DNA of 64,000 bases from Terriglobia bacterium. GTDB lineage: Bacteria > Acidobacteriota > Terriglobia > Acidiferrales > UBA7541. The translations under genes and the position numbers were made by a program. The stretch covers positions 186,001-250,000 of the forward strand of contig JAIQFB010000004.1 in assembly GCA_020073485.1 (NCBI GenBank), written 5' to 3'. This document shows positions 17,974 through 25,896 of the stretch, piece by piece. The first letter of the stretch is position 1; every line of letters starts with the position of its first letter. The notes under the pieces were generated by a model. The model saw nothing but the letters and a program-made list of their open reading frames with translations, was not told where the DNA came from and searched no databases.

Positions 17974-18362
17974 CACCGTTTCCATTAACAGGATTTGCTT
18001 GCAAACATAGCCGCACCGAAGAAATGGCAAGCGAATCTCGCCCCAATCGGGACCCGTGAGGCTGAATTTTCGCTTTGGAACTTTTGGCTTGCGCATCGTA
18101 AGGCTTTCTTGGGATCAGCACAACGAATTTGCGATGATGTCGAAATCACGCTCATTATGTCGGCGGATTGCAGCCACTCCTGAACGCGAATTCAGATTGA
18201 CGCCGCAAGAAAGGCCGACGTATGGTTGTGCGCGAAAGCGGAAGTGCCATCTGGAAATGTCCTATTGGCCCATAGTGAGGCAACAAATTTCATGCGCAAT
18301 ATTCTGAGGCCAGGTTTTCAACCCTCTTTCATTGAGATAACAAGGAAAACCGGAGCGTTGTC
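17974..18362. other. Divergent regulatory region between pobA and the amidohydrolase
   Basis: There are 389 bases with no gene. A weak inverted pair, ATTTGCGA-N5-TCGAAAT (around 18128-18147), resembles a poor IclR-type site. I see no perfect palindrome. A GGAGCG ribosome site lies just before 18363. Confidence 0.35.
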
Positions 18363-19238
18363 ATGAGTCAGGCAAGGTCTATTCGTGCCGATACCCTCGT
18401 TGCGTTCGACGTCCACGTGCACATCGAGCATGAGGGCGAGGATTCGGCAACGGATCAAGCCACAAAAAAATACTTTGGGGACAGCGGCGCCGGCCGCAGC
18501 CCCGAGGCCCTGGCCGAATACTACCGCTCCCGCAACATGGCTTGCGTCGTCTTCTCGGTGGACGAGAGTGTGACCGGCAGGCCAGTGGTCTCAAACGATC
18601 GCGTTGCGGAATTTGCCGCCCGTAATTCGGATATCGCCATCGCTTTTGCCAGCATCAACCCGCATCGCGGAAAGGCCGCCGTGGATGAGGCGCGGCGGCT
18701 GGTGGCCTCGGGAGCGATTCGCGGATTGAAGCTGCACCCGCCATTGCAGGAATTCTTTCCGAACGACAAAATTGCCTACCCGCTCTACGAAGTGTTTGCG
18801 GAAGCTCGCCTGCCGGTATTGTTCCACACGGGGCACAGTGGCATCGGCACGGGCATGCCCGGCGGCGGTGGAGTCCGGCTCAAGTACGGTCACCCAATGC
18901 CGATTGATGACGTGGCCGTGGATTTCCCCGACATGCCCATAATCCTGGCACATCCCTCGTTTCCTTGGCAAGAGGAGGCCATTTCAATCTGTCTGCACAA
19001 GCCGGAGGTGTATATCGACCTTTCCGGCTGGTCCCCCAAATACTTCCCTCCAATTCTGGTGCAGTATGCGAACACGCTGTTGAAGGACAAAGTCCTGTTT
19101 GGCTCCGATTATCCGTTGATCACTCCCGATCGTTGGATGGCCGATTTTCAAAAGGTCGGCATACGGGAAGAAGTGCGCCCGCTGATCCTAAAAGAGAATG
19201 CGGTCAAGCTTTTCGGATTGGCCGGGGCACCACACTAA
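18363..19238 (+). CDS. Amidohydrolase-family (amidohydrolase_2) TIM-barrel hydrolase/decarboxylase
   Basis: The 291-residue protein has metal-site residues of the amidohydrolase_2 family: FDVHVHIE (residues about 15-22), a LKLHPP strand end, VLFHTGH, ILAHPSFPW and FGSDYPL with the final Asp. Members of this family decarboxylate hydroxybenzoates or cleave beta-keto thioesters. The actinobacterial p-coumarate pathway uses such a protein to hydrolyse 4-hydroxyphenyl-beta-ketoacyl-CoA to 4-hydroxybenzoate. That role would fit a gene divergent from pobA in an island encoding an aroylacetate-forming carboxylase, but it is inference. The start is preceded by GGAG at 7-10 bases. Confidence 0.78.
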   Translation: MSQARSIRADTLVAFDVHVHIEHEGEDSATDQATKKYFGDSGAGRSPEALAEYYRSRNMACVVFSVDESVTGRPVVSNDRVAEFAARNSDIAIAFASINPHRGKAAVDEARRLVASGAIRGLKLHPPLQEFFPNDKIAYPLYEVFAEARLPVLFHTGHSGIGTGMPGGGGVRLKYGHPMPIDDVAVDFPDMPIILAHPSFPWQEEAISICLHKPEVYIDLSGWSPKYFPPILVQYANTLLKDKVLFGSDYPLITPDRWMADFQKVGIREEVRPLILKENAVKLFGLAGAPH

Positions 19239-19277
19239 GCCGGCCGCGCCGGCGGCCGTGGCGGCGGCTTGTGGCGT

Positions 19278-19294
19278 ATTTCACATTGTGAAAT
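19278..19294. promoter_or_regulatory. Perfect palindrome ATTTCACA-T-TGTGAAAT, likely IclR operator
   Basis: The arms are 8 bases each around a single T, of the TTTCACANNGTGAAA type bound by IclR-family regulators. It lies 12 bases upstream of a good -35 and about 90 bases before an IclR-family gene. Autoregulation, with control of the downstream methyltransferase and dehydrogenase genes, is the simplest reading. Confidence 0.75.
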
Positions 19295-19305
19295 ATAAAT
19301 TCATT

Positions 19306-19333
19306 TTGACTTGACGGCGATTCCATTTACAAT
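19306..19333 (+). promoter_or_regulatory. Sigma-70-type promoter TTGACT-N16-TACAAT
   Basis: The -35 is TTGACT (19306-19311) and the -10 is TACAAT (19328-19333), with a 16-base spacer. It reads into the IclR gene at 19382. The palindrome above sits directly upstream. Confidence 0.65.
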
Positions 19334-19381
19334 GCGGCCGCAACGGGTGAACCGTCCCGCTCTGGGGATGATGGCAGCAGG

Positions 19382-20215
19382 GTGGCGGTATCGGTGACCA
19401 GGAAAATCGGAAAGATGCGCAGCAGCACAAAATCAAATGCCCGGGCGGGATCCAGCAAATCGCTGCAAAAGGCGATGCATATTCTTTTTCACATGGGCCA
19501 GCACGGTCCGGAAATGCGCATTGCCGAGATCGCTGCGGGCCTGCATCTGAATAAGACCACGGTCTATCGTCTGCTCAGCGCCCTGGAACGGCTGGATCTA
19601 GTGCAGAGGGATCCGGAGAACGAGCGCTACCGTCTAGGCTTGAAACTGTACGAACTGGGAACCAAAGCGGCGCGCGCAAGGACTCTTCAGAATGAAGCGC
19701 GACGCTACCTGATGGAGATGTCGCGGATCTGCAATGAGGCCGTGAGTCTGGCTGTTCCCGGCGCCGGAGGCGTCGTTTGTGTGGAACGATTTGATTCCCC
19801 GCGGACGATGATCACCGTGCGCACACCGGTCGGCGCTCTTTTTCCGGCACATTGCTCGGCTGCGGGAAAGGCGGTTCTCGCCTATCTGCGTGAAGAGGAT
19901 GTGGACGCCATCCTGCGGAACAAGGGATTGACCCGTTATACCGTTCACACACACACGCAGATCACTGAGTTGAAGAACGACTTGCGGCGCGTGCGACAGT
20001 GCGGCTATGCCCTGGATGAGCAGGAATTGGAGTTGGGACTGAACGGCATCGCGGCGCCCGTGTTTCTCCCAGACGCGCGCGTGATTGGAGCCGTGGGTAT
20101 CGCGGGACCTACACAACGCTTTCAGGGAAGGAATCTCGCGGAGAAAATCGAGCTTGTGAAAATGACTGCGCAAAAGATCGCGGCGAATCTCGGTGACTGC
20201 AGCGGCTTGGTTTGA
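19382..20215 (+). CDS. IclR-family transcriptional regulator
   Basis: The 277-residue protein has a winged helix-turn-helix (MRIAEIAAGLHLNKTTVYRL, residues about 40-60, with the wing to about 90). An effector-binding IclR domain follows (about 100-270), with the usual FPAHCSAAGKAVLAYL and GYALDEQELELGLNGIAAPV segments. The start is taken as the GTG at 19382. An ATG 33 bases on (19415) is a plausible alternative, since the first 25 residues are a basic, non-conserved leader. The gene is followed 55 bases later by a MetE-like protein and then an aldehyde dehydrogenase, all co-oriented, so these are its likely targets. A palindrome at 19278 is the expected operator. Confidence 0.9.
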   Translation: MAVSVTRKIGKMRSSTKSNARAGSSKSLQKAMHILFHMGQHGPEMRIAEIAAGLHLNKTTVYRLLSALERLDLVQRDPENERYRLGLKLYELGTKAARARTLQNEARRYLMEMSRICNEAVSLAVPGAGGVVCVERFDSPRTMITVRTPVGALFPAHCSAAGKAVLAYLREEDVDAILRNKGLTRYTVHTHTQITELKNDLRRVRQCGYALDEQELELGLNGIAAPVFLPDARVIGAVGIAGPTQRFQGRNLAEKIELVKMTAQKIAANLGDCSGLV

Positions 20216-20270
20216 ATAAGTATCGGTGCACGGAATCTAGGAGCAGCTTGTTTCTCCAGTAGAAAGGAAT

Positions 20271-21377
20271 ATGAAGATGTCCACACTCTATCGAGCCGAC
20301 CATGTCGGCAGCTTTCTGAGGCCAGCCGAGCTGTTGGAGGCGCGCCGGAATCCTTCGGTGAATGCCGAGCAATTGCGCACCATTGAGGACCGCCATATTC
20401 TGCGTGTCCTGGCAAAGCAGAAAGAGTTGGGATTCGAGGTCTTTACCGACGGCGAACTCCGCCGGCGCAATTTCATGAGCGATCTTACTGACGCGGTCGA
20501 GGGATTCGACCTGGGAGACGCCGTCTCCCGGACGTGGAAAGCGGGCGATGCCGAGGATGCCGCGGTCAGCCGTGTGGCGGGGATCGTGACCTCCAAGCTG
20601 CGGCAGGTGCGCCCGCTCACTGGGCACGAGCTTCCGTTCATGAAGAAGAACAGCCCCGGCGCGATCAAGATGACTCTGCCAAGCGCCACCCAGTTTCCCG
20701 CTATTTCTTTTAAGAGCGGTGTGACCGACAAAGTGTATAAAGATCACTCGGCGCTTTTGTGGGATATCGTCGCCATCATGAAGGCGGACATCGCCAAGCT
20801 TTCGGCTGATGGCGTGAGCTACATTCAGATTGATGCCCCCCGCTACAGTTACTTCATGGACCCCAAGTGGCGCGAGTGGATTCGCAGGGAGATGAAGGTC
20901 GAGCCGGATGCGATGCTCGACGAATCGCTGCGCGCCGATAATGCCTGTTTCGAAGCAGCGCGGCGCCCGGGTGTTACCGTCGCTATTCACCTGTGCCGCG
21001 GCAATAATCGCAGCCACTGGTACGCGGAAGGTGGCTACGACGCTGTCGCCGAGAAGTTGTTCGGCACGCTGGCCGTGGACCGTTTCCTGCTCGAGTACGA
21101 CGACGAGCGCTCGGGAACGTTCGAGCCGCTGCGTTTTGTGCCGCGCGGAAAGACTGTCGTGCTGGGCCTGGTCAGCTCCAAGCTGACGCGACTGGAAAGC
21201 GGCGACGAACTAGTGCAACGGATCAAGGAAGCCTCCCAATATGTTCCCCTGGAGAATTTGGCGCTAAGCCCGCAGTGCGGCTTTGCTTCTACCATGGAAG
21301 GGAATATGCTCACCGAAGACGAGCAGTGGGCCAAGCTGCGCCTGGTCGTGGAGACCGCGCGCCACGTGTGGAGTTGA
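20271..21377 (+). CDS. MetE-like zinc methyltransferase (cobalamin-independent methionine synthase II family)
   Basis: The 368-residue protein equals the C-terminal catalytic barrel of MetE, without the N-terminal half. It has the start RADHVGSFLRP, the block FEVFTDGELRRRNFM and the zinc ligands His-x-Cys (AIHLCRGNN, around residue 246) with a late Cys (SPQCGF, around 332). MetE moves a methyl group from methyl-folate to a thiol. Short relatives often lie in catabolic clusters and their substrates are mostly unknown. An O-demethylation or methyl-recycling role for methoxylated aromatics is a guess from context. AAAGGA precedes the start. A second MetE-like gene is at 44343. Confidence 0.8.
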   Translation: MKMSTLYRADHVGSFLRPAELLEARRNPSVNAEQLRTIEDRHILRVLAKQKELGFEVFTDGELRRRNFMSDLTDAVEGFDLGDAVSRTWKAGDAEDAAVSRVAGIVTSKLRQVRPLTGHELPFMKKNSPGAIKMTLPSATQFPAISFKSGVTDKVYKDHSALLWDIVAIMKADIAKLSADGVSYIQIDAPRYSYFMDPKWREWIRREMKVEPDAMLDESLRADNACFEAARRPGVTVAIHLCRGNNRSHWYAEGGYDAVAEKLFGTLAVDRFLLEYDDERSGTFEPLRFVPRGKTVVLGLVSSKLTRLESGDELVQRIKEASQYVPLENLALSPQCGFASTMEGNMLTEDEQWAKLRLVVETARHVWS

Positions 21378-21424
21378 GCATCCGCAGAAATTAGTCGACG
21401 ATTTTCAACGATGGAGGCGACAAA

Positions 21425-22864
21425 ATGATTTCGACGCCATATATTGCAGGTAAAGCCATCGATATCCCGGCTTCCGCCCTCACCGACGTCCTCAATCCTG
21501 CTAATCAACTGCCTTTCGCCAAGATTTTCATGGCGCAAGAACAGCACATGCGCGCAGCGATTGACGCCGCCGATGCCGCCAAAGCCTCCTGGGCAGCCAC
21601 CCCTCCATCCGAGCGCGAGCGTATCCTGCACCGTGCCGCGGATGGGCTGGAATCGGCAAAGCAGGAAATTGTGGACCTGCTGATCGAGGAAGGCGGCGCC
21701 ACCTTCGGCAAAGCGATGTTCGAAGTGCCCTTTGCGGCGAACATGGTCCATTCCATTGCCGGTGAAGCACGGCGCATTCAGGGCGAAGTTTTCTCTTCGG
21801 ATGGGCCGGGGTTGTTTTCGATGGCCATCCGGCGTCCGCTGGGCGTGGTCGCGGGCATCTCGCCGTTCAACTTTCCGGTCATTCTCTCGCTGAAAAAAGT
21901 GGCCTTCGCGCTCGCCGCAGGCAACACGTTTGTCCTCAAGCCCTCGGAGGAAACCTCGCTCCTCGGACTCAAGCTTGCCGAAGTATTCGAGCGGGCGGGC
22001 GTCCCTGCCGGAGTCTTCAACGTTGTTCCCGGTGATGGCCCCACAATGGCGCGTGTTATTTTTGATGATCCGCGGGTAAAATTGGTCACCTTCACGGGTT
22101 CCACCGCAGTGGGACGCATCATTGCCACGGAGTGCGCCAAGCGGGGCAAGCGCGTAGTTCTCGAAATGGGCGGCAAGAGTCCGGTCATCGTTCTGAAAGA
22201 TGCGGACATCGAGTACGCCGTGAATACCGCCTGCTTCGGCATTTTCATTCATCAGGGGCAGATCTGCATGGCCGGATCGCGCATCATCGTTGAAGCGCCG
22301 GTTTACGACGATTTCCTGAGCAAATTCGTGGCCAAAGCGCGGACTATGAAGGTGGGTGACCCGCGCGACCCACACACAGTGATCGGTCCGCTCATCCGCA
22401 CTTCACAATGCCCGATGATTGACGGCAAAGTGAAAGCGGCGGTGGCTGCAGGGGCGCGGTTGCTGGCCGGCGGCAAATATGAAGGAAATTTCTACCATCC
22501 GACAGTTCTGGCCGATGTGACCCCCGAGATGGCCGTTTTCCGCGATGAACTGTTTGGCCCTGTGGCGGCGGTGAGTAAAGCGAAAGACGCGGACCACGCT
22601 TTGGTGCTGGCGAATACCTCCGCCTACGGACTGTCTTCCGCGGTGATGACCAACGATCTGCAGTTGGCAATGCGTTTCGCGCTGGAGCTGGAATCCGGCA
22701 TGGTCCATGTCAATGGCCCGACCATCCATGATGAAGCGACCGTTCCGTTTGGTGGTGTCAAGGATTCCGGGAGCGGGCGCGAAGGCGGACGCTGGTCCAT
22801 TGATGAGATGACGGAAGTGAAGTGGGTCACGATCCAGATGGGCCAACACCCATATCCATTTTAA
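21425..22864 (+). CDS. NAD(P)-dependent aldehyde dehydrogenase, vanillin/benzaldehyde type
   Basis: The 479-residue protein is full length for the superfamily. It has the Asn motif (ISPFNFPV), the coenzyme-fold sequence TFTGSTAVGR, the general base Glu in LEMGGKS (around 246) and the nucleophile Cys in HQGQICMAGSR (around 280). The FxHQGQICM version of the active-site loop is typical of vanillin, salicylaldehyde and benzaldehyde dehydrogenases. Next to pobA and a PcaR/PobR-type regulator, oxidation of 4-hydroxybenzaldehyde or vanillin to the benzoate is the likely job. GGAGG lies 6-10 bases before the ATG, and the gene is 47 bases after the MetE-like gene. Confidence 0.88.
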   Translation: MISTPYIAGKAIDIPASALTDVLNPANQLPFAKIFMAQEQHMRAAIDAADAAKASWAATPPSERERILHRAADGLESAKQEIVDLLIEEGGATFGKAMFEVPFAANMVHSIAGEARRIQGEVFSSDGPGLFSMAIRRPLGVVAGISPFNFPVILSLKKVAFALAAGNTFVLKPSEETSLLGLKLAEVFERAGVPAGVFNVVPGDGPTMARVIFDDPRVKLVTFTGSTAVGRIIATECAKRGKRVVLEMGGKSPVIVLKDADIEYAVNTACFGIFIHQGQICMAGSRIIVEAPVYDDFLSKFVAKARTMKVGDPRDPHTVIGPLIRTSQCPMIDGKVKAAVAAGARLLAGGKYEGNFYHPTVLADVTPEMAVFRDELFGPVAAVSKAKDADHALVLANTSAYGLSSAVMTNDLQLAMRFALELESGMVHVNGPTIHDEATVPFGGVKDSGSGREGGRWSIDEMTEVKWVTIQMGQHPYPF

Positions 22865-22933
22865 AGGGATGCCGGAGAATTTAAATTCTTGTATCTTTCC
22901 ACCGTTCAGCCAGTGACGTTTCGGGGGGATTGA

Positions 22934-23806
22934 ATGGCCGTACCCGTCTCGCGGAAATCGCGCCAGAACGAAAAAAGTGATCGCCCTGCTGCTTTGCTCA
23001 CTGCGCTGAAAGTCGCGCTGTTGCCCAGTAGGCGCATCGACGCTCTTAGCGGCGATCCCAACTTCATGACTTCGCTGGCCCGTGGCCTGTCCGTCATACA
23101 GTGCTTTTCTCATGCCACGTCTTTTCTCACCGTCACGCAAATCAGCCAGTCCACTGGTTTTTCACGGGCGTCGGTGCGGCGCTGCCTTTACACGTTGAGC
23201 AAGCTGGGCCTGGCCAATTCCGAAGACGGTACCCACTATGCTCTCCTTCCGCGGGTTCTTACTCTCGGCCATTCGTATATTTTCTCCATGCCTTTATCCA
23301 AGGTGGCGCAGCCCATTCTGGATCGCTTGAGTCAAGTCCTGCGTGAATCCTGTTCCATCGCCATGCTGGATGGCACCGACGTCATTCATGTTGCCCATGC
23401 CAATATTTCGCGTGTCCTGGCCGTGGACCTTTCCATGGGCAGCCGCTTGCCCGCGATTTACACGTCCATGGGCAGGGTGTTGCTCGCCCATCTGCCCGCG
23501 AAAGACCTGGAAGCGCATCTTGCGCATGCCGAATTTATTCCCCACACCAAACTTTCCATCACGGACATAAAAGGTCTGCGTCAGGCGCTCCATCATGTTC
23601 GGCGCGATGGATATGCTTTAGTGGATCAGGAACTGGAGATGGGATTGTGCGCACTGGCTGTTCCCCTTCGCAATGCGGCAGGGAGAGTGATTGCCGCGCT
23701 GAACGTCGGAGCGCCTGTGCAACGTGTCTCCGCGCAGGACTTCGTGACCAGGTTCGTTCCCCATCTTCACGCGGCCGCACAGGAACTCTCGATCCTCTTG
23801 AAGTGA
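22934..23806 (+). CDS. IclR-family regulator of the PcaR/PcaU/PobR branch
   Basis: The 290-residue protein has a basic leader of about 45 residues, then the branch-typical opening NFMTSLARGLSVIQCFS. A winged helix with TVTQISQSTGFSRASVRRCL follows (about 70-90), and then an effector domain with YTSMGRVLLAHL and LVDQELEMGLCALAVPL. Regulators of this branch sense protocatechuate, 4-hydroxybenzoate or oxoadipate and switch on pob or pca genes, so pobA is a candidate target. GGGGGGA precedes the ATG. It follows the aldehyde dehydrogenase by 69 bases and is convergent with the HxlR gene. Confidence 0.9.
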   Translation: MAVPVSRKSRQNEKSDRPAALLTALKVALLPSRRIDALSGDPNFMTSLARGLSVIQCFSHATSFLTVTQISQSTGFSRASVRRCLYTLSKLGLANSEDGTHYALLPRVLTLGHSYIFSMPLSKVAQPILDRLSQVLRESCSIAMLDGTDVIHVAHANISRVLAVDLSMGSRLPAIYTSMGRVLLAHLPAKDLEAHLAHAEFIPHTKLSITDIKGLRQALHHVRRDGYALVDQELEMGLCALAVPLRNAAGRVIAALNVGAPVQRVSAQDFVTRFVPHLHAAAQELSILLK

Positions 23807-23866
23807 TGGCCTGGAAGATGCGCACGCGGCTGTTGCAGGAAAAGCAATTGCGGGGCCCGTCTCCTC

Positions 23867-24187
23867 TCAATTGCCCGTGTGCCGCGTGCGATGCCGCTTT
23901 CCCCAGGCGGACATTAATTCCAGCAGGGGCCGCAGGCTTTGTCCATGGCGGGTTAGTGAGTACTCCACACGGGGTGGCACTTGCGCGTACACTTTGCGGC
24001 GGATGATGCCGTCGCTCTCCAGCTCTCTCAGCCGTTGCGTCAACATCTTTTTCGTTGTTTTCGGAATCCGCGTATGCAGTTCGCTAAATCGAAGTGTCTT
24101 GCCCTGGAGATAAAACAGGATCAGAGGCTTCCATTTTCCGCCGATGATCCCGGTAGTGAGTCCTACCGGACAATTGAATTCCTCCAC
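23867..24187 (-). CDS. HxlR-family winged-helix regulator
   Basis: The 106-residue protein opens with a Cys-containing segment (EEFNCPVGLTTGIIGGKWKP) as in HxlR/YodB/QorR regulators, followed by the winged helix (LRFSELHTRIPKTTKKMLTQ, RLRELESDGIIRR). A Cys near the N-terminus is the redox or electrophile sensor in several members, such as those reacting with quinones, so response to aromatic quinones is possible. The GTG start at 24187 has AGGAGG 6 bases upstream. It is divergent from the saccharopine-dehydrogenase-like gene 160 bases away and probably controls it. Confidence 0.88.
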   Translation of the reverse strand: MEEFNCPVGLTTGIIGGKWKPLILFYLQGKTLRFSELHTRIPKTTKKMLTQRLRELESDGIIRRKVYAQVPPRVEYSLTRHGQSLRPLLELMSAWGKRHRTRHTGN

Positions 24188-24207
24188 AGGGAACCTCCTG
24201 GGGAATC

Positions 24208-24251
24208 AGGTTACAAAAAAGTGCCTACTGGCAATAAAGAAACTTTAACCT
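24208..24251. promoter_or_regulatory. Candidate HxlR operator region in the divergent gap
   Basis: AGGTTA (24208-24213) and TAACCT (24246-24251) form an outer inverted pair around a TGCC-N4-GGCA core. Tract-like A runs flank the core. The site lies midway between the two divergent starts. The repeat is imperfect and the call is tentative. Confidence 0.4.
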
Positions 24252-24347
24252 AAAATTCCCCGCGTCGCCAGGAGGGCCTTGGGATCGCTCTTCGGCCGCC
24301 AAGGTTCGAGCCAGGCAAAAGAGCGACAGTGGCACGGGAGGAATACA

Positions 24348-25460
24348 ATGAGTAGCAATAGACCCGTTGTTCTGTACGGTGCAAGCGGATTTTCCGGACG
24401 CCTCGTCGCTGAATTCCTGCGTGAGTTCAACGTCCCTTTCATCGCCGCAGGCCGCGACCGCGCCAGAATCCAGGACGTCATGAACCACGTTCCGGGAATC
24501 GAGACCGCGGATTACGAGATTGCCGAAACGTCGGGCTCGGTAGACGATCTCGCCAAGCTTTTCTCGGGCGCTCGAGTCGTCTGCAATACGGTGGGCCCGT
24601 TCCTCTACCACGGCCCCCGTGTGATCGAAGCCTGCCTCAAGTCGGGCTGCCACTATATGGACATCGGAGGCGAGCAAGCCTGGCATCGTGAAGTGGAAGA
24701 GAACTGGGGAGAAAAGTTTGCGCGTCAGGGGTTGCTGGCCGCGCCCGGTATGGCCTACATGTCCGCGGCCAGCGATATCGCCGTGCATCTATGCCTCGAG
24801 ACCGGTGGGATTGACACGGTGGACATCCTCTCCATGTTCAATGGCATTCCCACGTTTGGCTCCACGCAAACGATTTTTGCCGCCATCCCCACCGACGCTT
24901 ACTACCTGGAGCAGAACCGCTACAAGCCCTGGCCCCGCGCCGTCGCCCATGAAGTCGCCGTGCCCGCGCTGATCCAGACGCAGCTCGCTCTGCCATGGGG
25001 CGGATTTCCCCATCCGGTCTGGTACAAGCATCACCCGCAACTGGCCAACGTCCGCACTCTGGGCGGACTGCTGAACCGGCAAATTATGGAAACTGTTTTC
25101 GCAACGGAGAAACACTTTGAGGAGAATATTCGTCCCTTGCCGAAACCAGAGCAGGAACGCAAGCTGGCGGAGATGGCGAACTCCGTGCAAGGCAGCACCC
25201 CGCCGCGGGAAAATACTCGCGAGCATCGGACCATTGACGTGGTTTACGGCCGTGGTACGACGGCCTTCGCGCAGTGCATTATGTTTGGCACCTGCTGCTA
25301 TCGGCAAACCGGCCTGATGCAGGCCCACGCGGCGCACAGTCTGATTCACACGCCGCCACGCAAGGCGGGCTACGCTTCGCCGTGCACAGCCTTCGGGCAT
25401 CGCGAACTCCTCAAGGTGCTGGAAAACTATGGACTCTCGCGAGCGCGCGTGACAGTTTGA
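24348..25460 (+). CDS. Saccharopine dehydrogenase-like NAD(P)-binding protein (DUF5938 type)
   Basis: The 370-residue protein has an N-terminal Rossmann motif (VVLYGASGFSGRLVAEFL) and the NTVGPFLYHG and CHYMDIGGEQ segments typical of the saccharopine-dehydrogenase/trans-acting enoyl reductase group. The ATG at 24348 is preceded by GGAGGAA. The frame extends upstream to 24279, but that part is not conserved. The C-terminal half is unlike lysine-pathway enzymes. These proteins are probably NAD(P)H-dependent reductases of unknown substrate. The divergent HxlR gene suggests induction by a reactive or aromatic compound. A stem-loop follows at 25538. Confidence 0.75.
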   Translation: MSSNRPVVLYGASGFSGRLVAEFLREFNVPFIAAGRDRARIQDVMNHVPGIETADYEIAETSGSVDDLAKLFSGARVVCNTVGPFLYHGPRVIEACLKSGCHYMDIGGEQAWHREVEENWGEKFARQGLLAAPGMAYMSAASDIAVHLCLETGGIDTVDILSMFNGIPTFGSTQTIFAAIPTDAYYLEQNRYKPWPRAVAHEVAVPALIQTQLALPWGGFPHPVWYKHHPQLANVRTLGGLLNRQIMETVFATEKHFEENIRPLPKPEQERKLAEMANSVQGSTPPRENTREHRTIDVVYGRGTTAFAQCIMFGTCCYRQTGLMQAHAAHSLIHTPPRKAGYASPCTAFGHRELLKVLENYGLSRARVTV

Positions 25461-25537
25461 CGGGAAGCGAATTGACACGGAGCACAAATTGCATTAACTA
25501 GTCCTCATTTCCCATGAGGCCTTGACGAATTGAGTAG

Positions 25538-25555
25538 CACAGGCTTCAGCCTGTG
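25538..25555. terminator. Stem-loop CACAGGCT-TC-AGCCTGTG
   Basis: The 8-base arms are perfect, or 6 base pairs with a CTTCAG loop, followed by GGGTTTT. It lies 78 bases after the saccharopine-like gene and before the lipoyl gene. It may act as a terminator. The same motif is, from memory, a dispersed palindrome in acidobacterial genomes. Confidence 0.55.
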
Positions 25556-25614
25556 GGTTTTGAATTACGGAGAAAAAATCCACACGCTGTAGCCCATGCT
25601 ACCGGAGGACCGCC

Positions 25615-25878
25615 ATCGTAACCACGCTCAGAGTTCCGAAAACGGGAGGAATCCCGACCACCAAGGTAATTGTCGTCAAGTGGCTGAAGCGCAAGGGACA
25701 AAAAGTGCGTCAAGGGGAGCCGCTTGTTGAGTTGCAAACCGACAAGGTGAATTACGAGCTCGACTCGCCCGTCGAGGGTGTGCTTCTGGAAATTATCGCG
25801 AAGGCAGATTCGGAAGTCCCCGTGGGGGATATGCTCTGCCACATCGGCCAGCCGGGCGAGGCTGCGCCAAAGTCCTGA
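25615..25878 (+). CDS. Stand-alone lipoyl/biotinyl carrier protein with a non-standard (ATC) start
   Basis: The frame encodes an 87-residue single-domain carrier: TTLRVPKTGGIPTTKVIVVK, then LVELQTDKVNYELDSPVEGV. The lipoyl-lysine lies in TDK (residue 44 if ATC is residue 1). It is followed 18 bases later by the E1alpha gene, so it belongs to that operon. No ATG, GTG or TTG exists in frame between the upstream stop (25561) and the domain. GGAGG at 25604-25608 sits the right distance from ATC GTA ACC, where ATG GTA ACC would be expected. Either a rare ATC start is used or a base is wrong in the assembly. It would carry the acyl group from the E1 pair. Confidence 0.8.
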   Translation: MVTTLRVPKTGGIPTTKVIVVKWLKRKGQKVRQGEPLVELQTDKVNYELDSPVEGVLLEIIAKADSEVPVGDMLCHIGQPGEAAPKS

Positions 25879-25896
25879 ATCCGCAAGGAGCCACCG

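Noticed and set aside
21035-22375. 446-codon minus ORF opposite the MetE-like and aldehyde dehydrogenase genes
   Set aside because: It spans two unrelated real genes and the gap between them, and has shadow-like composition.
8371-22864. A complete phosphonate pathway (phosphonopyruvate decarboxylase, aldehyde dehydrogenase, phosphonoacetate hydrolase)
   Set aside because: The three parts are scattered over 14 kb among aromatic genes, the dehydrogenase loop is of the vanillin type, and PEP mutase and phosphonate transporters are absent.
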